A stretch of 64,000 nucleotides of DNA from Semisulcospira habei (GCA_036245525.1 BTPG01000003.1:140710120-140774119); one strand, 5' to 3'; numbered from the stretch's first letter, positions 35,375 through 48,243 are shown. Numbers and translations are program-made. Notes: generated by a model not told the origin, from the sequence alone.

Positions 35375-35560
35375 GGCGGTCCGTGGCGCAGTGGTTAAGG
35401 CGCCTGCCACCAAAACCAAAGGTGCGAGGTTCTAAAACGGGTTCCGGCATCGGACATTTCTCCTCTGGTAAGTGACACCGTTAATTCGGGCGGACCGTCG
35501 GAGGTTCTTTCTCCGGGTACTCCGGTTCTTCCACCCCCCTCCCCCCCCCCCCCCAACCGT
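35375..35560 (+). mobile_element. tRNA-derived SINE
   Basis: An A box (GTGGCGCAGTGGTTAAGGCG) and a diverged B box (GAGGTTCTAAAACGGG) are in SINE spacing. Further on lies TTTCTCCGGGTACTCCGG, a conserved SINE body motif. The C-rich stretch at 35536-35555 follows. The decayed B box and lack of acceptor pairing exclude a working tRNA. Confidence 0.75.
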
Positions 35561-35843
35561 TGTTCCGTCGTGTGTCTAGTACTGCTCCATTTCGTTCGTG
35601 TGGCGGTACGCTAGAAAGGCTTCGTACTTGGCTTCGTTGACAGTGCGTTCGAGCTCCGCTATTGTCCTGTGGGCCTCGGCCGCTTCCCTCCTGAGAGTAG
35701 CGTTTCCCTCTCGTATAGTTTAAATAGCTCCCCTCTCGTCTCGTCCACAGACAACTTAAGCTGACCGACTGTCGTTGTAATTTGCTTCAGTTCAGCAATA
35801 AGGTCAACGTTAGACACACAAATAACTACAACCCGCCTTTTAA

Positions 35844-36049
35844 CTCATTCAACTCCGACGCGCCACAACAAGACATGGATCGAGCGTGATAGTTCAAAGG
35901 CTGTGCCAGAATAGCTTGGCGCCCATCGGGCGCCAAGCTATTCTGGCACAAACCTTGAACTATTAAGCTCGATCTGTTGCCAGAAGTGTAATACAGTCTT
36001 CAAGGGGCAACTTCAAAATTGGCGAATTTCGGTCCTGGTGCGGAATGAG
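35844..36049. mobile_element. Family B fold-back MITE, full length
   Basis: TTAA at 35840-35843 and 36050-36053. Ends CTCATTCAACTCCGACG and CCTGGTGCGGAATGAG. The core has AGAATAGCTTGGCGCC, CATCGGGCGCCAAGC and TATTCTGGCAC. Length 206 bp. Confidence 0.9.
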
Positions 36050-36176
36050 TTAATCTGCTTTTTGTCTGTCTAGTGCCCGTCCCACCAGTCACCCTTCACC
36101 TGATGACCTAATTGTTATAACTCTGCCACTTCTGACCTATCTTAATATTGTTACAATATCTCTATGTAATTTGTGA

Positions 36177-36285
36177 GTGTGTGTATGTAATTGTGAGTGT
36201 GTGTGTGTGTGTGCGTGTGTGCATGTGTGTGTGTATATGTGTGTGTGTGGGGTGGGGGGGGGGAGGGGGGGTGGGGGGGGGGAGT
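36177..36285. repeat. (GT)n and G-rich low complexity
   Basis: GT dinucleotides to about 36250, then G tracts. Confidence 0.9.
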
Positions 36286-36463
36286 GGATGAGGGAACATC
36301 ATATAAAATTCTGTATATCTTACTCATGAATGTTGCATTTATTTCGTGTATATTACTTGTTCTCATTTGAACCTACAGCACTTTGCCGTCAATAGGTTGG
36401 GGAGGAATGGGGCGGAGGGGGGGGGGGGAGGGGGCGGCGGGGATTTTGCTGTAGTTATTATAT

Positions 36464-36629
36464 TATATTGAGCAACATTTTGCTTACTATAGTGCCGCTA
36501 ACAGGCAGATGTAATTACGAGACCCGAATCAAAATGTCCGAGTCGTAAGACGAGGACATTTTTGATCTGGTCAAGTAATCACATCTGCTCTTTATCGGCA
36601 TTGTATCAAGCAAAATGTTGCTCAATATA
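36464..36629. mobile_element. 166-bp fold-back element, TATATTGAGC ends
   Basis: Perfect 19-base ends (TATATTGAGCAACATTTTGC and complement). The inner arms (CAGATGTAATTAC / GTAATCACATCTG; AAAATGTCC / GGACATTTT) also pair. Only one copy was seen in the window. Confidence 0.8.
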
Positions 36630-37119
36630 ATGTATGTACCCAGTCCAAAACAAAACTTTACCAGAGTCCTTCCGATTACCGCCATTGGTGCTGAAGTGGT
36701 CAGTTTCTCTATATTTGGACATAAAACTTCCCAGCTTGACACTACTAATCGAAATGTACTCAGCGCAAATCCACCCATTCGTAGGAACTAAATAAACTCA
36801 GCGTGAATCTTTACAGCATGATTCCACCCAGCATAAATCGACAAAGGCTTGAATTTACTCAAATAACAATATCTCAATAGAATAGCGACAGCACACATTT
36901 ATACTGGGTAGATTTACGCCCAGGTTCATTCAAGCCGTGTAGACTTTTGCTAGATATTTTCACGTTTTTAAGTCCCTCCTATTTATAGAAGGGACTTTTT
37001 AGTACGGGTCGCGTGGGGCGAATTCAATAGCATGTCCATGATGTCAAAGGAGGGCAGGCTAAACCTCTAACAATTGAAGTAACAAGATAAAAATTACGTC
37101 ATGTCTAGTTACGCTAACC
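36630..37119. other. Unassigned DNA
   Basis: Includes a short palindrome AAGTCCCTCC..GAAGGGACTT at 36970-36998, with a relative near 7487 (CTCTCTTCTATAAATAGAAG). Otherwise nothing recognised. Confidence 0.4.
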
Positions 37120-37745
37120 TCGCTGCTGAACGTACATTTGGCGCGCGAAGCGCCGTATGTGCGTATTTGTTTGGCATCCTGTCTCGGAAGACAATGGAGT
37201 ATATGCGCTTGCTGGGTCAGTCACTGGAGTGACCTCTCCAGGGCGCAAGCCTGGGCAAAGTGTATGGAGATCATGGGGTGCCCAGTCGTCAAGATCCCCC
37301 TCTCGGCCTCGCTGATGTATCCAAAGGAATGCAAAGCAGTACGTTTGGCACCAGTTTGGCTGCAGGAGCTGCCAGAACAGTGCGTGAATACAGGCAACTG
37401 TCCGCCTTCGGGGCTCCATTCCTGATTTGAAGGGTTTACTCCCCCACATTTGGCCGTTGGATCCAACCTGATCTCCTCCGTCCTCTAGCCGTTGGCTGTC
37501 AGAAACAGCTCATCCGCCTAGTGGTGCAATGTGAACACCACCCCCTCACGTGATTTAGCCCACCAGCTGAGGTGGTTTGCCAGGGTGTGGCACTTGGAGC
37601 CAACACGAGAGAGATTAAGGAGATGGATGAGGACCAGTGATGCCCGTCCGTCCTATGTAGGACGCAGCTGCCGAACAGCAAAGGTGCTACCTCTATCCAG
37701 AGCCCCCCTACACCCCGTGCGTATGTATGTATGTATGTGCGTATG
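37120..37745 (+). other. Possible decayed coding remnant, unknown
   Basis: Two plus-strand ORFs (37138-37425 and 37531-37746) are richer in ordinary amino acids than the simple-sequence ORFs around them, and they are separated by stops. I see no domain or motif, so no function is proposed. It may be a dead retroelement. Confidence 0.25.
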
Positions 37746-38158
37746 AGTGTATGTGCGTATGTATGTAAACAAGAGAATCTCCGATATTTCTGTACACAAG
37801 AGCTTGAAACTTGGCGAAATACTTTCTTAAGCGGGTGGCTAAGAGATCTTCCGAACATATTGTAATTAAATGTCTCATTGAAGACATAAACAACTGTTTA
37901 TAGGAAGTCGGTTGACCCACATTAGAGTCCGTAGTTTTTATCATATTTACTTGAACTTTTGCATATAGCTAGTTTGGAGAAAGACATTGAATGAGTTTGT
38001 TAGCCAGCTTTGTATCCTTTCAACGTCTTAGTAAAAATTAATTATTTTCAGAAAAGAATTAAAACACTAAAAAAACTTTTACTGCTAGAGAAAGTTAGTG
38101 GCGGTGACGTAAAAGAGGCAACTCCGTCACCACGCAGACACTGACATAATACTCTGAC

Positions 38159-38163
<5 letters not shown>

Positions 38164-38241
<78 letters not shown>
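38164..38241. repeat. (CT)n microsatellite
   Basis: About 75 bases of CT. Confidence 0.97.
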
Positions 38242-38252
38242 ACGCATTTCCA

Positions 38253-38312
38253 GGAGGGCGCATGAGGATCTACATCTCCTGGAGGGCATATGAGGATCTA
38301 TTTTTCCTGGAC
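38253..38312. repeat. Family A-like arm, twice in tandem
   Basis: GGAGGGCGCATGAGGATCTA and GGAGGGCATATGAGGATCTA, about 33 bp apart, resemble the second arm of family A. Confidence 0.45.
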
Positions 38313-38419
38313 ATGTTTGGTGCGCGCGCACACGCACGCACTAACACGCACACACACACATCGACGCGCTTTCAGAAGAGCATGCAGGTAATCCGTGTAC
38401 TTAGTATATCATGTAGCTA

Positions 38420-38555
38420 TCTATCTATCTATCTATATCCCGTAGTCTTGCCGACCGTTGGGGCACCACTGATGACTTAACAACAAGCTCCCTCCATTCC
38501 TCTCTGTTCTCTGCCATTCTAAGCGTATCGCCCAGCTTCAGTCCTGTCCACTCTG
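38420..38555 (-). pseudogene. LINE-C 3' end, 136-bp truncated insertion with 12-bp TSD
   Basis: ATCATGTAGCTA occurs at 38408-38419 and 38556-38567. The insert begins with (CTAT)n and its minus strand encodes the same tail as 55454-55705 (SEWTGLKLGDTLRMAENREE, then WRELVVKSSVVPQRS-like). This is a heavily 5'-truncated LINE insertion. Confidence 0.85.
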
Positions 38556-38567
38556 ATCATGTAGCTA

Positions 38568-40043
<1,476 letters not shown>

Positions 40044-40317
40044 TGATAAGTTTGTTGTCACAACTTATACTGTGCTGTACTATGTAAAAATGAAAAAAAC
40101 AGAATAAAAGAAAAACAAGTTTTTAGAATGCGCCCTAACTTTCATCTGACCAACAATGAAAGAAACATGAAGTGGTTAATTTTCTTTGCTGTCTTTTTTC
40201 AGTATCGCATTTTACACGCTTTGCGTTCGTCTTTTTAGTCTGAGTAATCCTCAGATGCAAAATCAAACATCTAGGATGTTGGCTTCATCGAAAACTAAAA
40301 CACTGAGTTACACTAAA

Positions 40318-40522
40318 TTCTTTTACTGCCTCAAAAACTGAAAATCACCCAACTGCAAGACGTATAGATCCTCATGAGTCCCCGCAATTGCGGGGGCTCA
40401 TGAGGATCTATGCCTTTTGCTGAAACCACTTTGTATTCACGTTGCTTTGACGGCTATGGATCAGTTCTTTAACGTTGAACTTACAATGATTTCAAAACTG
40501 CGTCCAACTGGAAGTGAAGAGG
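40318..40522 (-). mobile_element. Family A fold-back MITE
   Basis: Core hairpin 40354-40420. The right arm holds GAAACCACTTTGTATTCACG and TGCGTCCAACTGGAAGTGAA, ending in GAGG before TTAA (40523-40526). The left end TTCTTTTACTGCC is decayed. Confidence 0.78.
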
Positions 40523-40778
40523 TTAAGAAAATGTTAATACACCGATTAAGCGTTTGATAAAAGCGTAAGCTCACCTGCAGCTTAATTATTAATCCTCCTT
40601 CCCCTCCCTCCTGTCCCCGTCTCCCCCCTCCTCGTCCCCTCTTTTCCTTTTTTTTTTCTTTTTCAGACCAAGGTACAATGAATAAACTGTCATTGCTTCA
40701 CAGCCAACGTATTCCGATAACATACCCAACGCCAAAGAACCACATCCATCACATGAACACAGATGTATTTATATTTAA

Positions 40779-40916
40779 CCCTTATCATTCGGAATACACC
40801 AGTGTGTGAAATTAGTTTGACTAAAATAGTTCAAGGGTAGTGCCACAATAGCTTGGCGCCTCTAGGCGCCAAGCTATTCTGGCACCACCCTTGAACTGTA
40901 GCCATTTGTATATGTC
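40779..40916. mobile_element. Family B core hairpin between TTAA motifs
   Basis: The core 40828-40898 has AGTTCAAGGGTAGTGCCAC, AATAGCTTGGCGCC and complements. TTAA occurs at 40775-40778 and 40917-40920, but the right end lacks the GGG or GAATGAG terminus, so the outer limits are uncertain. Confidence 0.65.
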
Positions 40917-41007
40917 TTAATCCGAAAGTACTATAATGTAGCTTGCGTTATGGCAGTGTACAAATTTGAAGCTTTTAGCCTCAGTATGATATGGGTTTAG
41001 GCCCGAC

Positions 41008-41093
41008 CATGCCCTGAGCATGCGCTAGGACCTATGAGGTTCTTTGCCTCTTACAGTTTGGGTGGTGTCTGCATTTTTCCTGGCAGCGAAAGT
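41008..41093. mobile_element. Family A right half
   Basis: GACCTATGAGGTTCTTTGCC, TTACAGTTTGGGTGGTG and CCTGGCAGCGAAAGTG followed by TTAA. Confidence 0.55.
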
Positions 41094-41238
41094 GTTAATC
41101 CGTCGTGGCTCTGACTGACACGAAAAAACAAGGCCAATCCTCTTATGATAGAAAAACGAAAACTGGAGGAGCGGTGCTGTACACTAAAAAAATAAATAAA
41201 AAAACAAAAATACAAAGCGTATGTTTATTGTGTGCTGG

Positions 41239-41410
41239 TGTCAGTTGCATGAGTGAGCTTAGTCCTGCGCCAGCCACCAAGCAAGCTGCTCCGCTAGACG
41301 AGGGATCTTAGTCTGCATAATTTGTGTGTCTGTCGGAGAAAAACAAGATAAACCTTTTGCTTAAACCCCTCACCAATGAACACCACCCAACTGCAAGAGG
41401 TATAGATCCT
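41239..41410. mobile_element. Family D left part and family A left part
   Basis: CAGTTGCATGAGTGAGC and GTCCTGCGCCAGCCACC (41239-41310) are family D. CACCCAACTGCAAGAGG and TATAGATCCTCA (41383-41410) are the left arm of family A. Confidence 0.55.
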
Positions 41411-41560
41411 CAATTTGGTTTTCTGTGGGAGAAAAAAATAATCTTTTTGCTTTACAGTATTTACTTAACAGAGATAAAGACAATTTTACATTGTAGTTAT
41501 TGGTATATATAATGAGAACGCAGGAAAGCCTGTGATTGGTGATAAACTGGAAACAAATCC

Positions 41561-42400
41561 TTTGGAGACCTAGATTTAAATTTCCATGCACCAAGGGGCT
41601 GGAAATCCAGTGGATGTGATACGCCCCCTTCGGAAATGGTGGGTGGGGAGGGGGGTGGGGCGGAGGTGGGGGGGGGACGGAGGGGGGAGGGGAAAGGGGG
41701 AGGAGAGGGGGCTTCCATATGAATTGCTTCTAGTCACACTCTTAGCGTACCCCTCTTTCCTATCTTTTTTGTGCTTTGACCAAAGTAGATATGTAATCAT
41801 TGTTCGATAATGCACAATTCTCTCCCCTGACAGTGCTTTTTCCTTCTTACTTGGTAGTTTCCTCTAAATTTTCAAGCACTGGTAGTCAACCCTTTTTTTC
41901 GACTGCAACCCCTTCCCCCTTTTTAGCAGGTTCTTTCTTATGATGCATGGAAATTTAGCTCTAGGTGGAGGCATGGAATGTCTGCCACTGCAAAAACCAC
42001 AGTAAAATGTGGTCTTCTTTGCAGGTAGTTAGTTAGTTATTTGGGTTTAACGCCGAGCAGGCAACTAAAGCCATCTCACGGCGGTCTTTGCAGGTAGGCA
42101 GAAGTTTTTTTCTCTTTCTCAGGTGGTGTACTCAAGATGTCGCCTAGACCGAAACAGCTCTCCACACAGGCTAAATATCTGGACCCCCCCCCCCTCCTCC
42201 CACCCCCCACCACTTGTGGACCTAGATTTAAATTTCCATGCACCAACGGGCTGGTTCTAGTCACTTTCTTGTCGCACCCCTCTTTCCTTTTTTTTTGTGC
42301 TTTGAAAAATGTAGATAAATTATCATTGGTCGATAATGCACAATTCTCTCCCCTGACAGTGCTTTTTCCTTCATCCTTGGTAGTTTCTTCTATGATTGAA
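41561..42400. repeat. Two diverged direct copies of a ~200-300-bp unknown repeat
   Basis: CCTAGATTTAAATTTCCATG, CACCCCTCTTTCC-like and CGATAATGCACAATTCTCTC occur at 41570-41870 and 42220-42394. The first copy has an extra G-rich block (41640-41710). A SINE-like piece lies between at about 42030-42085 (TTATTTGGGTTTAACGCCG..CTCACGGCGG). Confidence 0.75.
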
Positions 42401-42860
42401 CAAAAGAGCGAGCGAGCGAACGAAAAAAACAACAACAACAACAACAAAAAACATACACACACAAAAAACAACAACCACGGCAACACATTTTAATAATACA
42501 TGTAGTTCATTAATAGTTTAATAATCAACACACGGATTTAAATGATCAAGAATAGGGTTGAAACCTCCTACATCAAGTTTCAAAGCTTAATTTTGACCAA
42601 CGCGCTTAGTTCAGAGTTTGGTTCTTCCAGACCAAAACAAACAAACAAACAAGGAACAACAACACTAACACAACAATAACGACAAAACAACAAAAAGACA
42701 AATACTTAATTGCATCCCACCAACATATACACGTAGACTTATTTTGATTAATCTAAGCGAGCAGTCTTCACCTTTCAATCACAAGTTTAATATTTACCGC
42801 CTAGCACAGGCGAATTTTTTTGTTTGTGGGTCATTTTTTTTAAAAAATCGAAAACTAGTT

Positions 42861-42969
42861 CCCAGTGCGCAAAATGTCGTCGGGCCGACGTCGGCCGTCG
42901 TTGGCCCGCGAACAGCTGTGCGCGGGCCAACGGCGGCCGACGTCGGCCCGATGACCTTTGCGCAGTGGG
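42861..42969. mobile_element. Family C fold-back element, nearly perfect
   Basis: A 109-bp palindrome with ends CCCAGTGCGCAAA and its complement, inner GGGCCGACGTCGGCCG and GTTGGCCCGCG, centre near 42913. One of the cleanest copies. Confidence 0.9.
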
Positions 42970-43119
42970 TTGCTGTGTATAGGCATATAAACGATATTCC
43001 TAAGCTCACTTTGTCCACTCATCGCACGTATTAATTTGTTGGTAAACCTGCGAAAAGCGTATACAATGATTCCTCTGAAAAGCAACTTTTGTCTCTAAGG
43101 CTTCAAGTCGATGCGTCTT

Positions 43120-43222
43120 CCGGTGAGCAAAAGGCCATCGGGCCAACGTTAGCTTTTGGCTGGCCCGCGCACGGAGTGCGCGCGGGCCAGCTAAATGCTG
43201 ACGTCGGCCAGATGAACCTCGG
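43120..43222. mobile_element. Family C fold-back element
   Basis: GGTGAGCAAAAGGCCATCGG and GCTGACGTCGGCCAGATG; inner TGGCCCGCGCACGG and TGCGCGCGGGCCA. Confidence 0.78.
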
Positions 43223-43350
43223 CTCCCCTGTTCGTTTCTCATTCTTGATTTCTTTCTTTGCACAGACACATATTGTTGTTGAGCGATGAAGATTGATACA
43301 TGATTACTTATCGTCACGATCGTTCTTTAATCTGGACCATGAATCTTGGG

Positions 43351-43440
43351 CCAGTTGCACGAACGAGCTTAGTCCTGCGCCAGCCACTAGGTGCTCCGCA
43401 TCCTGCTCAGTGGCTGGCGCAGGACTAAGCTCTCTCATGT
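43351..43440. mobile_element. Family D fold-back element
   Basis: CCAGTTGCACGAACGAGC, TTAGTCCTGCGCCAGCCACT and the complement TGGCTGGCGCAGGACTAAGC. Confidence 0.8.
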
Positions 43441-44546
43441 AGCTGTCACGCGGTAGATAATGGATTCGTTTTTCAGATTTCTGCAAAACCAATTCCTAGT
43501 CGTGGAGAACGTTCTGTAGACCTGTGCTGTTTTAATTTGAACTTAAAGCGATCTGCTCGCAGAGTTTCACTGCTAAATATAGTAGCACAGCAGGTTCTCA
43601 GCTGAGATTTTTCAACTCTTCTTTTCACAATCCAATCAATATGAGCAGGCACACGTAACAGAGGTTTTCGACTTTCTCTTGTGATTAACCACAGGTTGGG
43701 GTTGGGGGGGGGGGAGGGGGAAAGGGCGAGGGGGGGGGGGGAACTCTCCTACGTGTTAAAGAGAAGAAAAGCAGAAAGGTTTTTCGGTGGCGGATCCTGG
43801 GGGCCCTGACCCCCCCCCCCCCCCCCCCCCCCCCCCCGTCAGCCCTGGCATTATTTTTTCTTTTTTGTGTGTGGCGGATGGCTGGTTAGGGAGGGATTGT
43901 TTCCATTATTTTTTAGTGGCGGTTGGTTGGTTGTTGTGATTTCTTTACCTCACGGCACGCAGTCTTCTTTACCTTTCTTGTCCTCTCTTACGTATTGAAT
44001 CAGTGGATGGGCCTAATGTGCCGAGACTAGTCAAATAACCTCAGTTTGCACTAAATACGTGCATCCTGTCATAGTCTCTCAGCCGTAGTCAAAGGGGCTG
44101 ATGAAAAGTTGTATCTCTCATTGTGCGTTATCATCAGCATCGCATCCTCACTCCCAGGTGAGGATGCGATGTAAGTCCTCTAAGTGTTGGTCCACCCCAG
44201 TTGTGGGTGAGAATTCAGTCCCGGCTGACTTAGGGCTCCTCAGTAGAACCATAGAGTTTCATGCGCCCCTGCAGGCAAAGGGGCTCCTGAAAGCATATCT
44301 CTTGATCTGCTATAGACATGTACCATCCTCAGACTGAGGCAGTCATCTGTGGGTATGCCTACGACTTATCATGGTCGACCCATCTCCTGCTGTATGGGTT
44401 AAAAAATTAATAATTTCATCTTCTGGATGTACTTAGTTAATATAGGAACTGTAAAGCTTCGCCGGTGCAATCTGAATGATTCGTGAAAAAAATTCCCCTA
44501 AAGTTATAAGAAATTGTTGCTTAACATTTATATTGCTCTTCTATCT
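43441..44546. other. Unassigned DNA with G and C homopolymers
   Basis: G-rich tract 43704-43741 and a run of about 27 C at 43811-43837. The right half of family B (TATCATGGTCGACCCATCTC) is visible at 44365-44400. Nothing else recognised. Confidence 0.5.
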
Positions 44547-44550
44547 TTAA

Positions 44551-44757
44551 CCCATTTAGCCCCGACGCCCTACAGCTTGAGATGGATGGAGCACGATCAT
44601 TCAAGGATAGTGCCAGATTAGCTTGGCGCCTGAAGGCGCCAAGCTAATCTGGCACTACCCTTGAATGATAATGCTCCATCCATCTCCTGTAAAGGGTACA
44701 TAGTCATTAGGTAATACTTTCTAAAACAAGGGAAATGTGGCTGTGGGGTTGAACGGG
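44551..44757. mobile_element. Family B fold-back MITE, full length
   Basis: TTAA at 44547-44550 and 44758-44761. Ends CCCATTTAGCCCCGACG and GGGGTTGAACGGG. The core has AGATTAGCTTGGCGCC and complement around TGAA. Length 207 bp. Confidence 0.92.
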
Positions 44758-44970
44758 TTAAACAATTTTGTGCACATTTAGGTCTAGTGTTCACGATTGG
44801 CCTGTTGGTTTTCTGACTGACTTTCGTTTTTGTCTGATAGTATATAAAAAAAACACGTAATTTTGATCGTGATAGAAAGACTACCCGAATGAGACGGATC
44901 CCGGAGCTTCGAACAAATAAATAACTGATCCCAAGTGAAGCATTAAACGCTCAATCTCTTTGAGAACGAC

Positions 44971-45029
44971 ACTCCAGTGTGCAAATAGGCTGGGCTGACG
45001 TCGGCCCGAGGACCTTTTGTTCCTAGTGT
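44971..45029. mobile_element. Family C, internally deleted
   Basis: CCAGTGTGCAAATAGG directly followed by GCTGACGTCGGCCCGAGGAC and TTTTGTTCCTAGTG; most of the core is gone. Confidence 0.6.
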
Positions 45030-45337
45030 AGTGAGGGAGGGGAGGGGTGGGGGTGCCATATTTCCTATCACAGATCGGCGATGAATAAGAGCTTTTCCCT
45101 AGAGAGTTATGATCGGGTTACTTGAGAATTCATTTTTTCATCCTGTTGCGACTCTGGCTTCCTCTGGTCACCTATTTTTTTCCCCTATTTACCGTGCTGA
45201 GAGACATAACATTGAAATGTGCGTTCTGGCCTGTGATTTTAGACTTACAGCTCTAAGCCGTAAGGTCAAAAATCGCAGACCAGCAGACAGTAAAAAAAGA
45301 AGAAACAAGTCTCTTACGAAGTGTCCTGTTTTATCTG

Positions 45338-45450
45338 AGAAGAACCCAACGGAGAAATAAACATGCTTAGAAAAGTCAGTTACGACAAAATTGTGTTGTA
45401 ACTGTCTTTTCTAAACGTGTTTCCCTTTTTGTTGGGTTCTTCTCTGCATT
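45338..45450. repeat. Fold-back repeat with TTAGAAAAGnCAGTTA arms
   Basis: GAGAAGAACCCAACGGAG and TTAGAAAAGTCAGTTACGAC face GTAACTGTCTTTTCTAA and TTGTTGGGTTCTTCTC. The same inner arm occurs at 52988-53280. Confidence 0.75.
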
Positions 45451-45550
45451 TTACACACTTGGCAGTCACCTTTTTTTTTTGTCTGGATTTCGTGTTTTAG
45501 CTGTCTTGACATTTCCAAGTGTACGCGCCAAAGTTTTGTTAAGGCGTTAA

Positions 45551-45760
45551 TCCGTTCACCGTTGAGAAAAAAAAAATTGTACACCGCCCACCTGCAAGAG
45601 GTATAGATCCTCATGAGTCCCCGCAGTTGCGGAGGCTGATGAGGAACTATATATGCCTCTTGCTGACAACACTTTGAATCCATGTTCTTTTGACGTACTC
45701 TTGATTTTTGAACTGAGAATGAGTTCAGAAACACATTCTGCGTCCACTGCAGACCTGAGA
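45551..45760 (-). mobile_element. Family A fold-back MITE
   Basis: The left flank is TTAA (45547-45550) with TCCGTTCACCGTTGAG. Core hairpin 45594-45663. The right arm has GACAACACTTTGAATCCATG and TCTGCGTCCACTGCAG; its end is not clear. Confidence 0.72.
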
Positions 45761-45960
45761 AACTACACCAAGATGTGAAACCACCATGACAGCAGACGTT
45801 ATTTTGCCCTAATCTGGCAATAAAAAAAACAGCAAGCAATTCTATTTTTGGGACAAGTGACGTTTTCATTATAATACAGAAAAAAATGGACTCACTGTCT
45901 TTCGCCAAAGTAGTGCAGTATTCTGGCACCAGCATTGACCTATCTGTCTCTTAAACTGTA

Positions 45961-46071
45961 CCCCAATGCGCAAAAGGCCATCCGGCAAACGTCGACCGCC
46001 GTTGGCTCGCGCACGGCCGTGCGCGGACCAACGGCGGCTGACGTCCGCCTGATGCCCTTTGCGCACTGGGG
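45961..46071. mobile_element. Family C fold-back element, 111 bp
   Basis: Ends CCCCAATGCGCAAAAGGCC and its complement with one loss; inner CGTTGGCTCGCGCACGGCC. The flanks (CTGTA, GACAT) show no clear TSD. Confidence 0.88.
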
Positions 46072-46290
46072 GACATAATGTCTTCACAGGACAACTCCCA
46101 AATTCTTAAGACTCGATGTGAAACTGGTACTGTTGTTGTGCCCCTGAATTGACTTAGGCAATAGCTGTCCTTGCTCCCCATAACCCGCCGCTGAGCGCCG
46201 TCCGCTATTACTCTTGTGAAGTGGATATTATAACCCCCAAATTAACCCCTTCACTTTCAGTGGACGCATCCTCTGTTTGCTTGAGGTTTT

Positions 46291-47079
46291 AGCAGAAAGT
46301 AATGATAGTTTGGCCGCCATTTGTAAACTACTTGAGTCAAAATACATAAAATTAGTCAGCCTCAATCGCTTAGATTTACCACTCAAAAAAGTTTAGCACA
46401 CATGGCTTCCAACGACCGTGTCATCACAGAAGATGATACTTCTTGTCTGTAACGGTATCCCTAGCAAACAGTCCAATGAGGAGTGGTTGGCCTCTGATGA
46501 GAAGAGACTAGGGGCACTTTTGTTACATTTTCAGAATTGACGGCAACATTTTCTCTATTTGTTTAAACTTAGATGTCAATGTCATTGTTCATAATTTACC
46601 GGTAGAGCGCGCAGTCAATGCAAAATATCATGTAAGAAATTCTTTTTCCAAAAGCGTTGACGTCTGTTCATGAGCAGCGGCCAACTCTCTATGGCCAGAA
46701 CACATTGTTTTTTCTTTGAAAACGCCAGTGACCACAAAGCCAAGGTCACTTTGTCCTACACAGAAAAACAAAACATTCGTGTTCTTCCTCAACCATCATA
46801 CAGTATTTGCCTTGACCAATGCGACTTTTGATTCATTCCCAAACTAGAAAAGAGGCTACCAGGCCGGAGTTTTCCCGCATCCAGTATCTAGCAAAAGCCG
46901 TAAATTCACGTGTCAGACCATGACCTTTCTCAGAATATCATATCGCCTTTGAATTTTGCCTGACGTAGCTGAAATTTTGCATACACATGGGAGGATAGTG
47001 CTATTACAAAATGTGAAAATATCAAGTAAATTGGGTCAACAGTTTTAGTTTTACAGCACAACTATCATTACTGTCTGCT
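46291..47079. mobile_element. 789-bp element with 20-bp terminal inverted repeats
   Basis: AGCAGAAAGTAATGATAGTT at 46291-46310 and the complement of AGCAGACAGTAATGATAGTT at 47060-47079 match at 19 of 20 positions. It sits inside the left arm of a family A MITE. There is no ORF of interest, and no target duplication is readable next to it. Confidence 0.72.
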
Positions 47080-47131
47080 CATACCTTGTAATTGTAAATT
47101 CAGCGTCAAAGAACCCCAGCCGTCAAAAGAA

Positions 47132-47270
<139 letters not shown>

Positions 47271-47625
47271 TTTACTTTTAACAAAGGCGTCGCCCAAAGC
47301 CAAAAAATGCACTCAATCAGAGTAGCTCCAAGGGACATAATTTTTCAATAAATTCTGAGAATGCTGTGCTAATGCCATGGAAATCCAGGCTGGTAAGCTT
47401 GCATTGTGTCATCAGGACATCAGCTGTCCTTTTGTGACTGCATCGCTTATTAGATCTTTTGAGCCTTCCACTGAACACCTACTACATAAAGTAATAGGGA
47501 CTACCTCCAGGCGCCCGCAACCCGCAACCCGCCGGAGAATATCCAGTCTTTCCCCCGAGAGGAGGCTAGTGCATGAATATTCCCAAACAGATCTTGGACC
47601 GGCTGGATAGATTTAAGATTTTGCC

Positions 47626-47669
47626 GCCTACGACCGGTTTCGACCCAAGGTGGGTTTCATCAGGTAGGC
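47626..47669 (-). ncRNA. Hammerhead ribozyme motif, copy 1
   Basis: Minus-strand reading: GCCTAC, CTGATGA, stem II (ACCC/GGGT with a 5-base loop, preceded by an A-C mismatch at the 10.1-11.1 position), GAAA, stem III ACC/GGT without a loop, GTC, then GTAGGC. The two stem I strands pair perfectly over six bases. The loopless stem III suggests activity as a dimer, as known for Penelope-type hammerheads. Predicted cleavage follows the C of GGTC. Confidence 0.85.
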
Positions 47670-48203
47670 ATACGGCGTAACCTGAAATTGCAAACACAAC
47701 GCATGTACCAGATGCCGCCTCCAGAATTTAACTGGTAGCAACCACTAGTCCAGCGTGGATTGCATCCCTAAAGCTTATGGGGTGTTGCAGTGGAAGAAGA
47801 CTGACTAATTTTGAAAAGGCAACACCTAGGCAATTTTGTGTTACAATTATTCTTTACTTTTAACAAAGGCGTCGCCCAAAGCCAAAAAATGCACTCAATC
47901 AGAGTAGCTCCAAGGGACATAAGTTTTCAATAAATTCTGAGAATGCTGTGCTAATGCCATGGAAATCCAGGCTGGTAAGCTTGCATTGTGTCATCAGGAC
48001 ATCAGCTATCCTTTTGTGACTGCATCGCTTATTAGATCTTTTGAGCCTTCCACTGAACACCTACTACATAAAGTAATAGGGACTACCCCCAGGCGCCCCG
48101 CAACCCGCCGGAGAATATCCAGTCCTCCCCCCGAGAGGGGAGGCTAGTGCATGAATATTCCCAAACAGATCTTGGACCTGCTGGATAGATTTAAGATTTT
48201 GCC

Positions 48204-48243
48204 GCCTACGACCGGTTTCGACCCAAGGTGGGTTTCATCAGGA
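48204..48243 (-). ncRNA. Hammerhead ribozyme motif, copy 2, stem I broken
   Basis: The core from GAAA to CTGATGA is intact in minus sense, but the 5' strand of stem I is replaced because unit 2 is joined at CATCAGG to another part of the unit. Stem I cannot form, so it is probably inactive. Confidence 0.8.

Noticed and set aside
36970..36998. Rho-independent terminator-like hairpin
   Set aside because: The DNA is eukaryotic; the hairpin is a member of a small dispersed palindrome family.
37138..37746. Host gene exon
   Set aside because: Two ORFs separated by stops and without recognised motifs or splice sites. Kept only as an unknown possible remnant.
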